Shown here in pieces: positions 33,899-45,019 of a stretch of 64,000 nt of DNA. This stretch comes from Volvox africanus (lineage: Eukaryota > Chlorophyta > Chlorophyceae > Chlamydomonadales > Volvocaceae), in assembly GCA_030268105.1 (NCBI GenBank), contig BSDZ01000094.1, positions 963,001 to 1,027,000 of the forward strand, given 5' to 3'. The notes under the pieces were generated by a model. The model was not told the DNA's origin and ran no database searches. It saw only the letters and a list, made by a program, of their open reading frames with translations. The position numbers and the translations under genes were made by a program. The first letter of the stretch is position 1. Each line of letters begins with the position of its first letter.

Positions 33899-35584
33899 CA
33901 CCTTCTGCTTACGTCGCTGTCGACCTATACGGCGAACCCCATAATCCACTATCCGTTCCACATTGTACACCTTTTGCTTGCCTGTAATCCAGATCTCTGG
34001 ACTGGGGTCCATTACTGCAGGGGCATCGGTGTCGTTTGTAGCAGGTGCTGTGCCGTGATAAGGGAAAATGAGGGAGATATGAAACGTGGGGTGGATATTT
34101 ATGTCAGGGGGTAGGGATAGCTCCACAGCTGCATTTCCTACCATGCATACAACAGGGTATGGACCGATCCAACGAGGTAAACGTTTTTGGGAACCATCGG
34201 CAAGTGAACGCAGGTTCTTAGTGCTCAATAGTCCCATTTGTCCCACCGAAAATGTTACGTCTCGTTTGGATTTATTATAATAGTACGTCGTCCGTTGTTG
34301 TGCCGCATCCAAACATGCCTTCGCGTCTGTCATGTGGGATAGGAATGACTTGGCAAAGGTTTTAGCCGCAGGGATATTTACTTCCAATTCTCGCACACGG
34401 GTAGCGCAGGATGGAATCCATAATTCAGAAAGAAGGGGCTTTGACCTGTAGAGCGGTTAACAGCGTTGTTTAGCACGAATTCTGCCGAAGTCAGAAACGT
34501 ATCCCAGATGGAGGGTGTGCGTCCCGCAAAATTTTGTAACATATCCCCCAACGTGCGATTTGTGTGTTCAGTTTGCCCATCAGGTTGTGGATGATATGCT
34601 GTGCTCAAATGAACGCGCATACCGACAAGTTCACATAGCGCTTCCTAAAACTTGACGTGAATTGACGTGAATTGACCGCCGCGATCGGATATCACATTTT
34701 TAGGAACGCCATGCAATCGGACCACGTTATCAAAAAATAATCGTGCTGTTTGCTCAGCGGTCCAAGACGAGGTGCAGGTGGCTAAGTGAGCCATCTTGGT
34801 CAAGCAATCAACCATAACGAACACCGATTCGTATCCCCCCTCAGTTATGGGTAGCGTGACTACGAAGTCCATAGAAACACTTTCCCAAGGGGCATCAAGT
34901 ATAGGTAAAGATTGTAATAAACCCTGGCCCTTACCGGATAGTGCTTTATTGCGCTGGCATAAACTGCACCTTTGCACGAAGTTTTCCGCATCCTTCACCA
35001 CGCACGGCCACCAGAACGAGTGTCACACTAGTTCTGCCAAACGCGTACTTCCAGGGTGTCCTGTCAAAGGGTCCTCGTGGAACCGAGCAAGAATATCGTA
35101 GGGCAGAGCGTCGTGGTTCGGCACGACGATTTGTGCGGTCGAGCCATCCATCCGCAACCATAAATCGTTGCGCTTGCATAGATGTTCCACATTACTTGGC
35201 GTAGCGAACCACAGATCTGTTTCACACGCCACCTTGAGTTGCTGCGCAAGGTCCACTGCTATCGGCACCTCCTGACTGCGCGAACGGGTAATTGGCGCTG
35301 CTAGAATCGCAGCGTGTAGCAATGGATGTCGACTGAGGGCGTCAGCAATACTAATTCTGCCAGCGATGTATTCCCATGTGCAGTCGAAACGAGATAGGTA
35401 TTCCATCCACCTGGCTTGTCGTCGGTTGAGTGTGGGGACACTTTGTAAAAATGTCAGCTGTTTGTGGTTGGTCTTCAGCGTGAATGGACGGGCTTCAAGG
35501 TAACAACACCATTCCTTTAGAGCGTGTAGAACTGCCAACAGCTCCTGTTCTCCGTTCGTGTAGCGGGTCTCCGCACCTGAGAAC
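33899..35584 (-). pseudogene. pol: Pol relic C (family 1): RNase H end, integrase, GPY/F module
   Basis: Minus-strand segments read RNase H (TLKTNHKQLTFLQSVP), the integrase zinc region ([16 protein letters not shown]), core motifs ([32 protein letters not shown]) and the GPY/F module to RRKQKV. The chromodomain is lost at the LTR junction. Frameshifts near 34390, 34660 and 35020 break it. The RNase H reading stops at KKFSGAE, where copy B inserted, and continues at 43058. Confidence 0.88.
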
Positions 35585-36409
35585 TGTTGTACCTCTCGTT
35601 CGCGTTTGCTCATGAGTATCTGCGCGTCTGGAGACTATCAATACCGATGCGCGAGCACTTGCAAGTACAGCAAGCCAAGCAAGAGCAAACAGAGACAGCG
35701 GAAGACTTCAAGACGAAGAGAGATATAACTTACGGTCTTACAGATCGGAATGATGCAATGGACGAAATCGCCGTCAGCGCCGGAAGCAAGCAATCATCAC
35801 GCGGCGGTGATTAGCGAAGTTCAGGCTTTAGCTCGGGCTAAGTAGGATAACGTATAGTAATAGTAATGTGGAACACACAAGTGTTCTCCGGTATCGAATG
35901 TCTTGTCTAGCTTAGCCGTCCTCGCATCTGTTATACTCGCAGCATCGCAGTGCCGTACGATTCACATCAGGAGGCCGATCCTAGATGTGACAACCCTACT
36001 GCGTCTAGGCGATGTCTACGCATAACAACGTGTAAGCCTTTCCGGCATTCGCATGATGCAAGGGTCCGGATAACGATATCCGGTTGCAGGGCATGCATTG
36101 CGACAAGTGCGGTGCTCTCAACGTGTGCTTTAATGAAGTAATATTATATCAGATAATATTACTTATCGTTTTGTAGCACGAGCATAATGCGCACTTCAAT
36201 GCTTCGGTTATTCATGCATGCTAGGCGGATTTGCCATGATGCGATGTCGCGATGGATAATGACAACATGCCAGATGCATATATAAATGTATGCGAATACA
36301 TTTATATCATGCAGATTCATCCATATGTAATGTGTTCATCACAAAAGCACTTCGCCTCGTAGGATCGCGTCGACCTACGCGTCGGCGGGAAATAAACCGT
36401 AGCACAACA
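35585..36409 (-). repeat. 3' LTR of gypsy B
   Basis: Ends are TGTTG and CAACA on the minus strand. The abutting complement of 36410-36424 is a GGGAGGGGGGATAAT polypurine tract. It includes palindromes AAGTAATATTA/TAATATTACTT and CCGGATA/TATCCGG. Confidence 0.95.
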
Positions 36410-36468
36410 ATTATCCCCCCTCCCGTATGCAGCGTCCTCGCTGCATCATACAGCATCAACTGCAGGGG

Positions 36469-39400
36469 TCATTGGGCTTGCGTGGCACGTTTGCGGGCTT
36501 CTTCGAGCAGGGGTTTCATGTCCTGTGAGAAGTTGCGTGCCGGTTCCCATGAGTTGTGCTCGTCGGTATACCCTGTCCACTTAACCAAGTACTCGTGTAC
36601 TGTTCGCTTACGTCGGTGTCGGCCCACACGACGCGCGCGATAATCTAACACCCGCTCCACATCATAAAACTTCTGTTTACCAGCGATCCAGGTCTCGGGA
36701 ACTGGTTCGATCGCTGTGGGGGCGTTAGCAGGTTCAGGGACGGGTTCCGTACTACGATACGGACGAACAAGCGATACGTGAAACGTGGGGTGAATGGTCA
36801 TATCAGTGGGCAATGCAAGCTCCACAGCCACATTCCCAACCATGCGCACGACAGGATACGGACCAATCCAGCGGGGTAAGAGTTTTTGGGATCCGTCGGC
36901 CAAGGAACGCAAGTTCTTGGTGCTTAGCAACACGAGTTGCCCCTCCGAAAACGTCACATCCTGCTTAGATTTGTTATAGTATTCCGTCGTTCGTTGCTGC
37001 GCCGCGTCCAAACACGACTTCGCGTCTGTGATTCGGGACATAAAAGACTTGGCAAAAAGTTTAGCAGCAGGCACGTTCACTTCCAACTCACGCCACACGG
37101 GTAGCGCGGGATGAAATCCGTAGTTAAGAAAGAACGGACTTTTGCCTGTAGAGCGGTTAACAGCGTTGTTAAGCGCGAATTCTGCCGCAGTCAAATACGT
37201 ATCCCAGACGAGTGGTGTGCGACCAGCATAATTGTGCAACATATCACCCAACGTGCGGTTTGTGCGTTCGGTTTGACCATCAGTCTGCGGGTGATACGCC
37301 GTGCTCAGGTTGACGCGCATGCCAACTAGTTTGCAGAGCGCTTCCCAAAACTTAGACGTGAACTGTCCACCGCGGTCCGAGATCACATTTTTGGGAACCC
37401 CGTGTAACCGAACCACATTGTCGAAAAACAAACGTGCGGTTTGCTCAGCCGTGCAGGATGATGTGCATGGTGCTAGGTGAACCATCTTAGTCAGACGGTC
37501 GACCATTACGAACACCGCATCGTATCCCCCCTCAGTTTTGGGCAGCGCGACTACGAAGTCCATGGAAACACTTTCCCAAGGCGCATCCGGGACAGGCAAC
37601 GGTTGCAACAACCCATGGCCCTTACCGGACAAAGCCTTATTGCGCTGGCACAGACTGCATGTCTGGACGAAGTTCGCCGCATCCTTAGCCAAACGAGGCC
37701 ACCAAAAGGAACGTTGCACCAAGTCGATCAATCGCTTGCTACCAGGGTGTCCTGCTAACGGGTCCTCGTGGAACCGCGCAAGGATGTCGTAGCGTAGCGC
37801 GTCGTCGTTCGGAACGACGATTTGCGTAGCTGCACCCTCCGTCCGTAGCCAAAGGCCATTCTGCTTGCGAAGGTTTTCTACATTAGCCGGGTCCGCGAAC
37901 CAGGCGTCTGCGTTGTAGGCAACCTTCAACCGCTCCGCGAGGTCCGTCGCGATCGGTACCTCCTCGCTACGCGGCCGCACGACGGGTGCTGCCAAAATTG
38001 CAGCGTGTAGCGACGGATGTCAACTGAGAGCATCGGCAATATTCAATTTACCAGAAATATACTCCCAGGTGCAGTTGAACCTAGCTAGATATTCCATCCA
38101 CCTAGCTTGACGGCGGTTCAACGTTGGAATGCTTTGCAAAAACGTTAGGGGCTTATGTTCAGTCTTTAAAGTAAACGGGCGTCCCTCGAGGTAACAGCGC
38201 CATTCCTTTAAAGCATGCAGCACGGCCAGAAGCTCCTGTTCCCCGGTGGTGTAGCGAATCTCCGCACCAGAAAACTTCTTACTCGTGAAGGCGATCGGTC
38301 GCCCTTCCTGTAACAATACAGCGCCGCTTCCAAATATTGAGGCATCAGACACTACCTCAACACGAAATGGCAACGAGTAATCAGGGAATGCAAGGGTGAC
38401 ATCTTCGGCAACGATTCGTTTGAGCTCTTCGAATGCCCGCTGGCATTGCGACGTCCACGACTCGAGCGAAACAAAAACGCCTTTGCGAGTTAAGTTAGTA
38501 AGCGGGGCCGCAATGATGGAATATTTTTCAATGAACTTCCGGAAATAATTGGTCAAGCCAAGGAACTTACGCAGCTCCGTGAGGTTCTGAGGCGCGGGCC
38601 AATCGCGAACCACGGCGACCTTCCGCGGGTCCATCTTCACACCGGTGGCAGATACAATGTGGCCCAAATATTCCACCTGAGGCTGCGCCCAAAAGCATTT
38701 GGCGCGTTTAGCAAACAATTGCTCCCGCCTCATAACGTCGAGCACGAGCCGCAAATGCTCCAAGTGCTCCTCGCGCGTCTTAGAATATACCAAGATGTCA
38801 TCCAGGTAGCAAACAACGAACCTGTCGATAAATGGCCTAAACATTCGGTCCATAACCGCCTGAAACGTCGCAGGGGCATTAGTCAAACCAAACGATAGGA
38901 CCGTATACTCAAAGTGACCGAAGGGCGTCCGAAAAGCGGTTTTCGGGATATCAGAGGCAGCGATGCGAATCTGATTGTAGCCCTGTTGTAAGTCAATTGA
39001 GGAAAAATAAGCCGAGCCCTTCAGCTTATCCAACAGGTCGTCAACGCGTGGCAAAGGGTAGCGATTTTTCACCGTATTCGCATTTAACCCCCGGTAATCG
39101 ATGCACATGCGCAAGGTCCCATCCTTCTTACCGACAAACAAAATCGGTGCAGAATACGGGGATGTGCTGGGGCGTATCATACCCTTCGCGAGCAAATCCG
39201 TCACCTGGCGCTTCACCTCGTCCAGCTCCAATGGACTCAACCTGTACATTGGCCGGGCCGTAGGCTGCGCTCCAGGCATGAGAGGGATTGTGTGATCAAC
39301 AGGACGCATAGGTGGTAGGCCAGGGATATCTTTAAAGACGTCCTCATACTGCGACAGTAGGGCCTCAACCTCAGGATCCGCAGAAATCTGCGCGGTGGTG

Positions 39401-40530
39401 ACACAACAGCTCACCCGCGGCCTTAAAAGCAGTCCGTGGGCACCCTTCCATAACAAACGGACGGCCTCCTTACGCCCGACTAGCTCTGGTTCGATTCGCG
39501 CGGCCATTGCGGTCACAGCGAAATTAACCATAGGCACCGCCTCAGTTTCGCCCTCCTTTGGTGTGACATGTTCGAACGACAGGAAAGGTACCTTAATCGA
39601 CAGAGTACCCTTGCACATATGCAGGGTTGCGGTCTCCATGTCGATGCGCGCGCGGTACTGTCGTAATGTCGACGACCCCATTATGTACGGTGCAGTCTCT
39701 GCTAAGCCCTGCAGCACGTACGGCCGGGTCACAACACGCAAAGGGCCTATCGATAGGCTAAGGGTAATCCTGCCCACGATGGGATGCTTACCCCCGTCAG
39801 CAAGGGTAACCTGTGGACAATCAGACGACTCTGGGGACAACCCCAGCGCGTTCACCTCTGCGACAGAGATGAAGTCGTCGCTGGCACCGGTGTCAACAAG
39901 TGCCTTCAGAGTACGGCCATTCAAACCGATCTGAACCACAGGGACACGGTTATCTACGAGCGACTGCCCAGCAGACAACGTCAGTGCACTTAAGGCGGGT
40001 CCGTAACCAACGGCACCCCCATCAGGAGCTTCGTACCAAACGTCAACCGAGTAGGATAGGCATGGCCACGGAGCCAGCGTACCCTCCCAATCCACACCAT
40101 TAAACAAAACGGTGCCCGGCTCGAACCGGTGGACATGCCGCATACCCCTTAACGATGCCTCTGCCTTGCGCCGACAGAAAGCGGGGAGTAAAACACATGC
40201 GGCCGTGCCTGGATATTGACGCCTACACCTCCTGTATATGGCCAACTGTTCCGACATCTCACGCAGAGACGAGGGGATGAACAAAACCACGTGGTTAGAC
40301 AGATCGATAGACGACAGGGGACGGCGAGGTGTAAACAAATTACACAACGGGTCGAAGCAGAGAAGTCCCGTGCGTCCGTCAAGCGTGATGCGTCGCGCAA
40401 TGACTCGCTCGATGTGTCCAAGTACACAAGGCAACAATGCCTTAACGGCTGGCCGTAAGGATGACCACCGACCACGCGTTAGTTCAGAAATCCCAGGTGG
40501 TGCCCCCTCCGCAGGAACCCGGGCAAGCCC
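36469..40530 (-). CDS. pol: Pol polyprotein of gypsy B, one TGA
   Basis: It is read in frame with Gag after the UAG at 40531-40533, 1,353 codons in total with no nearby ATG of its own. Domains are: protease with [12 protein letters not shown] (about 39868-39903); RT with YLDD (about 38797-38808); RNase H with [10 protein letters not shown]; integrase with a CSLCQ zinc region; core motifs [19 protein letters not shown] and [13 protein letters not shown] module [14 protein letters not shown]; chromodomain [18 protein letters not shown]; and a stop at 36469-36471. The only lesion seen is TGA at 38020-38022 after ADALS, an arginine codon (CGA) in sister copies. Chromodomains direct integration to particular chromatin. 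Confidence 0.95.
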
Positions 40531-40533
40531 CTA
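40492..40533 (-). promoter_or_regulatory. Gag-Pol readthrough signal of gypsy B: UAG plus stem-loop
   Basis: After TAG (40533-40531) come 7 nt, then CCCGGGT (40523-40517), an 18-nt loop and ACCTGGG (40498-40492). They form a 7-bp stem with one G-U pair. Spacing, stem and loop lengths equal those in E1, whose closing pair is A-T instead of T-A. Confidence 0.65.
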
Positions 40534-41766
40534 TTTCGGCTGAGGTACAAACGGCGGCATTAGAGGGCAATCCTTCGTGGAATGATTCTCCGCACACCGT
40601 AGACAAACATTGGCCAATTTCCGACGCTCGAATTCGGAACGATTGCAATTCCATTTTGGCATAAATGTGTCGTCCGTACGAGTATGCTTCGTGTTGGGGT
40701 CGGAACGCTGTGCGGCTGCCAACGACGGCGCACCACCACGCTTCCTGTTCCTAGCTGAGTCCGAGCTCGGACCTGCTCCTCCTGTACCACGGACACCCGA
40801 GCTAGCGCCCCCGCGCGCCTTGCGTTGCCCGTTGCTGCGTCGCGTCGCGGCAGTAGGCGTGGGGCGGGTCGCGCCGAGGTTCTGGTCGAGAGCTACAGCT
40901 TCCCCAAGCGGATCCTGCACTTGCACGGCATTTGCACGAGGGGCAGACTTGACTTCTTCCTCGCCGGCAAGAAGTCGTATCTCTGCACCCTTAGCAAAAG
41001 CGACCAACGCGTCATACGACTTGATCTGCGCTCCAACCAAGTCAGTGGCGCACCATTTAGCCAAAAGTTTCGTTAGGCCTCGCCTAAACCAAAAGACACG
41101 CTCAGATTCGGTGAGGTCAGCAATGGGGGTCACAAGTGCTTCGAAGCGTGACTGGTACGCAGGTACATTTTCATCCCGACGCATGTGGTAGCTACCGGCT
41201 GCCAAAGCGTTACGAGCTTCCACATCGCGTGCTTGAACCTCAGTAGCGAATCGTGCGAGCAAAGCGGCGACCAACTCGTCAAAAGTATAGCTGCCCCGGG
41301 CGTTGGTCCAATTGCGATACCAGTCCTTCGCTGCGCCCTCGAGGGTGTTACCAACGAAGAGACACCTGATACCGTCATTATCGCCACCATGAACAGCTTG
41401 GAGGTACTTTTTAGCGTCACGCACGTACGCACGAGTTGCATCGGCTATGCTATGCCCTGGTGTCTTGTCGGTCAGCGAAATATTGAGCCTAGGAACGGGA
41501 ATCGACAATCTCATCACCTCAGGGATGTCATCATGCCCTCGAGCTTGAGGTAATGGCAGAACCCTTGGTCCAGCAGTGTTGTCCATATTCGTGTTCACTG
41601 CTGAATGTGGCACAATTAAGTGAGCAGGGGTCTGAAGGAAAAGGGGCTCTTGAGTGGCTCGCGCGCCAACAGTCTCAAGACCTCTATCCGGCGCTCTAGC
41701 AGCTACAACGAAATCGGGTTGGCTAGCTAGGCTAGTGTGCGGTGTATCGTCGTGTTCCGCGGACAT
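40531..41766 (-). CDS. gag: Gag of gypsy B, intact
   Basis: A 411-residue Gag starts at ATG 41766. It has a variable N-terminus, a capsid region (RAYVRDAKKYLQAVHGG, CLFVGNTLEGAAKDWYRNW, FWFRRGLTKLLAKWCATDL), a basic serine/glycine/arginine-rich stretch, and one zinc knuckle CLRCAENHSTKDC (CX2CX3HX4C) 16 residues before the stop. The stop is UAG followed by G and is in frame with pol. ORF0 overlaps the first codons in another frame. Confidence 0.95.
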   Translation of the reverse strand: MSAEHDDTPHTSLASQPDFVVAARAPDRGLETVGARATQEPLFLQTPAHLIVPHSAVNTNMDNTAGPRVLPLPQARGHDDIPEVMRLSIPVPRLNISLTDKTPGHSIADATRAYVRDAKKYLQAVHGGDNDGIRCLFVGNTLEGAAKDWYRNWTNARGSYTFDELVAALLARFATEVQARDVEARNALAAGSYHMRRDENVPAYQSRFEALVTPIADLTESERVFWFRRGLTKLLAKWCATDLVGAQIKSYDALVAFAKGAEIRLLAGEEEVKSAPRANAVQVQDPLGEAVALDQNLGATRPTPTAATRRSNGQRKARGGASSGVRGTGGAGPSSDSARNRKRGGAPSLAAAQRSDPNTKHTRTDDTFMPKWNCNRSEFERRKLANVCLRCAENHSTKDCPLMPPFVPQPK

Positions 41767-42165
41767 GGAGCACGAAACGATACCCTAGTTTTGCGTAATA
41801 GAAGCCGACTTCTATCGCAAAGGCAAGAGTACAAAGCGATTCGGTGAGCCTACCGACAGTACTCTTGAGAAGATTCAGCAAACTCAGCAAGTAATTGCCC
41901 AGCTGAGTCCTGATCTCCGTAGTTTGGGCAATGAGAGTCGCCAACTGGTCCGGACGAACGCCGGTCTCAGTCGCCGCGGCAAGCAATGCCGGTGCACTGA
42001 GATTACCTGCGACTCAGAGCGTACACTTACACAACAAGTGCAGCAATCTAAACAAAAGCAATTAAACAATTACAAACCGGAAGCGGCGGCGTCCAAAACG
42101 GCGCGGCCTAAGTCTTCGGCAAAAGTATCTAGCGGTCCTCGTGGTTCGCCGCTGGAACTCGCCAT
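41732..42165 (-). CDS. Leader ORF (ORF0) of gypsy B, probably spliced
   Basis: ATG 42165 opens MASSSGEPRGPLDTFAEDLG to a stop within the proposed intron. The second segment, beginning about 41986 (LLAAATETGVRPDQLATLIA), is open to 41732 and overlaps gag by 35 nt. Lengths and boundaries equal those in A, D and E. Confidence 0.5.
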
Positions 42166-42213
42166 AGAAAGAACCTACTTCCGATTAGACAAAGAGAGAC
42201 AGTTAGGCAACGA

Positions 42214-42228
42214 ACCTGTCTCGATACC
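42214..42228 (-). other. Primer-binding site of gypsy B
   Basis: The complement reads TGGTATCGAGACAGG, 3 nt inside the 5' LTR. Confidence 0.75.
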
Positions 42229-42231
42229 AAA

Positions 42232-43057
42232 TTGTTGTACCTCTCGTTCGCGTTTGCTCATGAGTATCTGCGCGTCTGGAGACTATCGATACCGATGCGC
42301 GAGCACTTGCAAGTACAGCAAGCCAAGCAAGAGCAAACAGAGACAGCGGAAGACTTCAAGACGAAGAGAGATATAACTTACGGTCTTACAGATCGGAATG
42401 ATGCAATGGACGAAATCGCCGTCAGCGCCGGAAGCAAGCAATCATCACGCGGCGGTGATTAGCGAAGTTCAGGCTTTAGCTCGGGCTAAGTAGGATATCG
42501 TATAGTAATAGTAATGTGGAACACACAAGTGTTCTCCGGTATCGAATGTCTTGTCTAGCTTAGCCGTCCTCGCATCTGTTATACTCGCAGCATCGCAGTG
42601 CCGTACGATTCACATCAGGAGGCCGATCCTAGATGTGACAACCCTACTGCGTCTAGGCGATGTCTACGCATAACAACGTGTAAGCCTTTCCGGCATTCGC
42701 ATGATGCAAGGGTCCGGATAACGATATCTGGTTGCAGGGCATGCATCGCGACAAGTGCGGTGCTCTCAACGTGTGCTTTAATGAAGTAATATTATATCAG
42801 ATAATATTACTTATCGTTTTGTAGCACGAGCATAATGCGCACTTCAATGCTTCGGTTATTCATGCATGCTAGGCGGATTTGCCATGATGCGATGTCGCGA
42901 TGGATAATGACAACATGCCAGATGCATATATAAATGTATGCGAATACATTTATATCATGCAGATTCATCCATATGTAATGTGTTCATCACAAAAGCACTT
43001 CGCCTCGTAGGATCGCGTCGACCTACGCGTCGGCGGGAAATAAACCGTAGCACAACA
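42232..43057 (-). repeat. 5' LTR of gypsy B
   Basis: It pairs with 35585-36409. The CCGGATA/TATCCGG hairpin is disrupted here by one C-to-T change (near 42728). Confidence 0.95.
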
Positions 43058-43805
43058 AGAACTTCTTACTCGTGAAGGCGATTGGTCGTCCTTCCTGCAG
43101 CAATACAGCGCCGCTTCCATGCAGGGAAGCATCTGATATTACTTCTACACGAAATGGCAACGAGTAATCAGGAAAAGAAAGGGTAAGGTTGTTGGCGATG
43201 ATATGCTTGAGCTCTTAGAATGCCCGCTGACACCCGGGTGTCCAAGCTTCAAGAGAAGTGAAACCTCCTTTCCTCATCAGATTTGTAAGCAGGGCCGTAA
43301 TAATGGAGTATTTATTAATAGACTTACGGAAGTAGTTAGTCAAACCTAAGAACTGGCGTAGTTTGGTGAGGTTCTGAGGCGTGGGCCATTCGCGAACCAC
43401 AGCTACCTTCTGTGGGTCCATCCTTACCCCAGTGGCCGACACGATGTGGCCCAAATACTCCACCTGAGGCTGCGCCCAAGAACATTTGGTGCGTTTAGCA
43501 AACAATTGCTTCCGCTTCATCACCTCAAGCACGAGCTCGAGATGCTTCAAGTGCTCCTTGTGCGTCTTGGAATATATTAAAATATCATCCGAATAGCAAA
43601 CGATGAGCCTGTCGATATACGGTCTGGACATGCGGTCCATCACTGCTTGAAATGTGGCGGGCACATTAGTAAGTCCAAACGACAAAACCGTGTACTTGAA
43701 GTGACCAAAGGGGGTCCGGAAAGCGGTTTTCAAAATATCAGAAGCAGCAATGCGTATCTGATTATACCCCTGCTGTAGATCAATCGGGGAAAAATAAGCT
43801 GAGCC
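43058..43805 (-). pseudogene. pol: Pol relic C, continued: RNase H start and RT
   Basis: It resumes exactly where B interrupted (TSKKFS) and reads upstream through RNase H, the RT thumb ([17 protein letters not shown]) and the RT palm. The palm motif reads YSDDILIYS, that is Y-S-D-D instead of YLDD. It ends at [14 protein letters not shown] near 43805, where the strand switches. Many substitutions show age. Confidence 0.88.
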
Positions 43806-44126
43806 TTTCTTTCTGAATTATGGATTCCATCCTGCACTACCCGTGTGGCGAGAGTTGGAGGTAAATATTCCTGCGGCTAAAACCTTTGCCAAGTCGTTCC
43901 TATCCCGCATGACAGACGCGAAGGCATGTTTGGACGCGGCACAACAACGGACGATTGACTACTATAATAAATCCAAACGAGACGTAACATTTTCGGTGGG
44001 AAAAATGGGACTATTGAGGACTAAGAACCTGTGTTCGCTCGCCGACGGTTCCCAAAAATTATAACCTCGCTGGATTGGTCCCTATCCCGTTGTTCGCATG
44101 GTAGGGAATGTAGCTGTGGAGCTATC
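43806..44126 (+). pseudogene. pol: Inverted family-1 integrase fragment (C')
   Basis: From a junction sharing CCTTTC with the flanking RT sequence, the plus strand reads [20 protein letters not shown] to VGNVAVELS. It is the integrase C-terminal part of family 1, with an in-frame TAA near 44062. Copy D interrupts it at 44126, and it continues at 57120. Confidence 0.85.
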
Positions 44127-44950
44127 TGTTGTGCTACGGTTCATTTCCCGCCGACGCGTAGATCGACGCGATCCTACTAGGCGAAGTGCTATTGTGATGA
44201 ACGCATTACATATGCATGAATCTGCATTATATAAATGTATTCGTATACATTTATATATACATTTAGCATGGCATCATTATCCATCGCGACATCGCATCAT
44301 GGCAAATCCGCCTAGCATGCATGAATGTCCGAAGCATTGAAGTGCGCATTATGCTCGTGCTACGAAACGGTAAGTAATATTATTGGTTATAATATTACTT
44401 CATTACAGCACACGTTAAGAGCGCCGCACTTGTCGCGATACATGCCTTGCAACCGGATATCGTTATCCGGACCCTTGCATCATGCGAATGCCGGAAAGGC
44501 TTATACGTTGTTATACGTAGACATCGCTCATACGCAGTAGGGTTGTCACATCTAGGATCGGCCTCCTAATGTGAATCGTACGGCACTGCGATGCTGCGAG
44601 TATAACAGATGCGAGGACGGCTAAGCTAGACAAGATATTCAATACCGGAGAACACTCGTGTGTTCTATATCTTTATTACTATACGTTATCCTACTTAGCC
44701 CGAGCTAAGCCTGAACTTCGCTAATCACCGCCGCGTAATGATTGATTGCTTCCGGCGCTGATGGCGATTTCATCCATTGCATCGTTCCGACCTGTAAGAC
44801 TGTAAGTTATATCTCTCTTCGTTTTGAAGTCTTCCGCTGTCTCTGTTTGCTCTCGCTTGCCTTGCTGTACTTGCAAGTGCTCGCGCATCGGTGTCGAAAG
44901 TCTTCAGACGTGCAGATACTTATGAGCAAACGCGAACGAGAGGTACAACA
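44127..44950 (+). repeat. 5' LTR of gypsy D
   Basis: It runs TGTTGTGCTACGG to GAGGTACAACA. The hairpin CCGGATA/TATCCGG is intact at 44453-44470. Confidence 0.95.
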
Positions 44951-44953
44951 ATT

Positions 44954-44968
44954 TGGTAGCGAGACAGG
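44954..44968 (+). other. Primer-binding site of gypsy D
   Basis: TGGTAGCGAGACAGG lies 3 nt after the LTR. It differs by one base from the site in A, B, E and the TRIM. Confidence 0.75.
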
Positions 44969-45019
44969 TTCGTTGCCTAACTGTCTCTTTTGTGTCTAAA
45001 TCGGAAGTAGGTTCTTTCT

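Larger units (their letters stand above)
35585..43057 (-). mobile_element. Ty3/gypsy chromovirus copy B (family 2), nearly intact
   Basis: About 825-bp LTRs at 35585-36409 and 42232-43057 differ at about four positions by my reading. A perfect target duplication AGAAC (35580-35584 and 43058-43062) lies inside relic C. Gag is open, and pol has a single nonsense codon. It is the youngest and best template of the family in the window. Confidence 0.96.

Noticed and set aside
39395..39934. Plus-strand open frame of 179 codons opposite the protease region, also seen opposite pol at 22511-23050, 47198-47800 and 52256-52864
   Set aside because: It is antisense to a conserved pol region; its conservation follows from the pol sequence. 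No domain, start context or independent signal supports it.
40610..41191. 193-codon frame opposite gag, repeated at 53001-53582 and 45938-46486
   Set aside because: It is a shadow of the basic, GC-rich Gag tail; it ends or shifts differently in copies A and D.
36469..41766. UAG read as a sense codon by a variant nuclear code
   Set aside because: No other in-frame TAG occurs in the intact parts of pol, and TAG appears elsewhere as a normal terminator or lesion; a variant code would predict more internal TAG codons.
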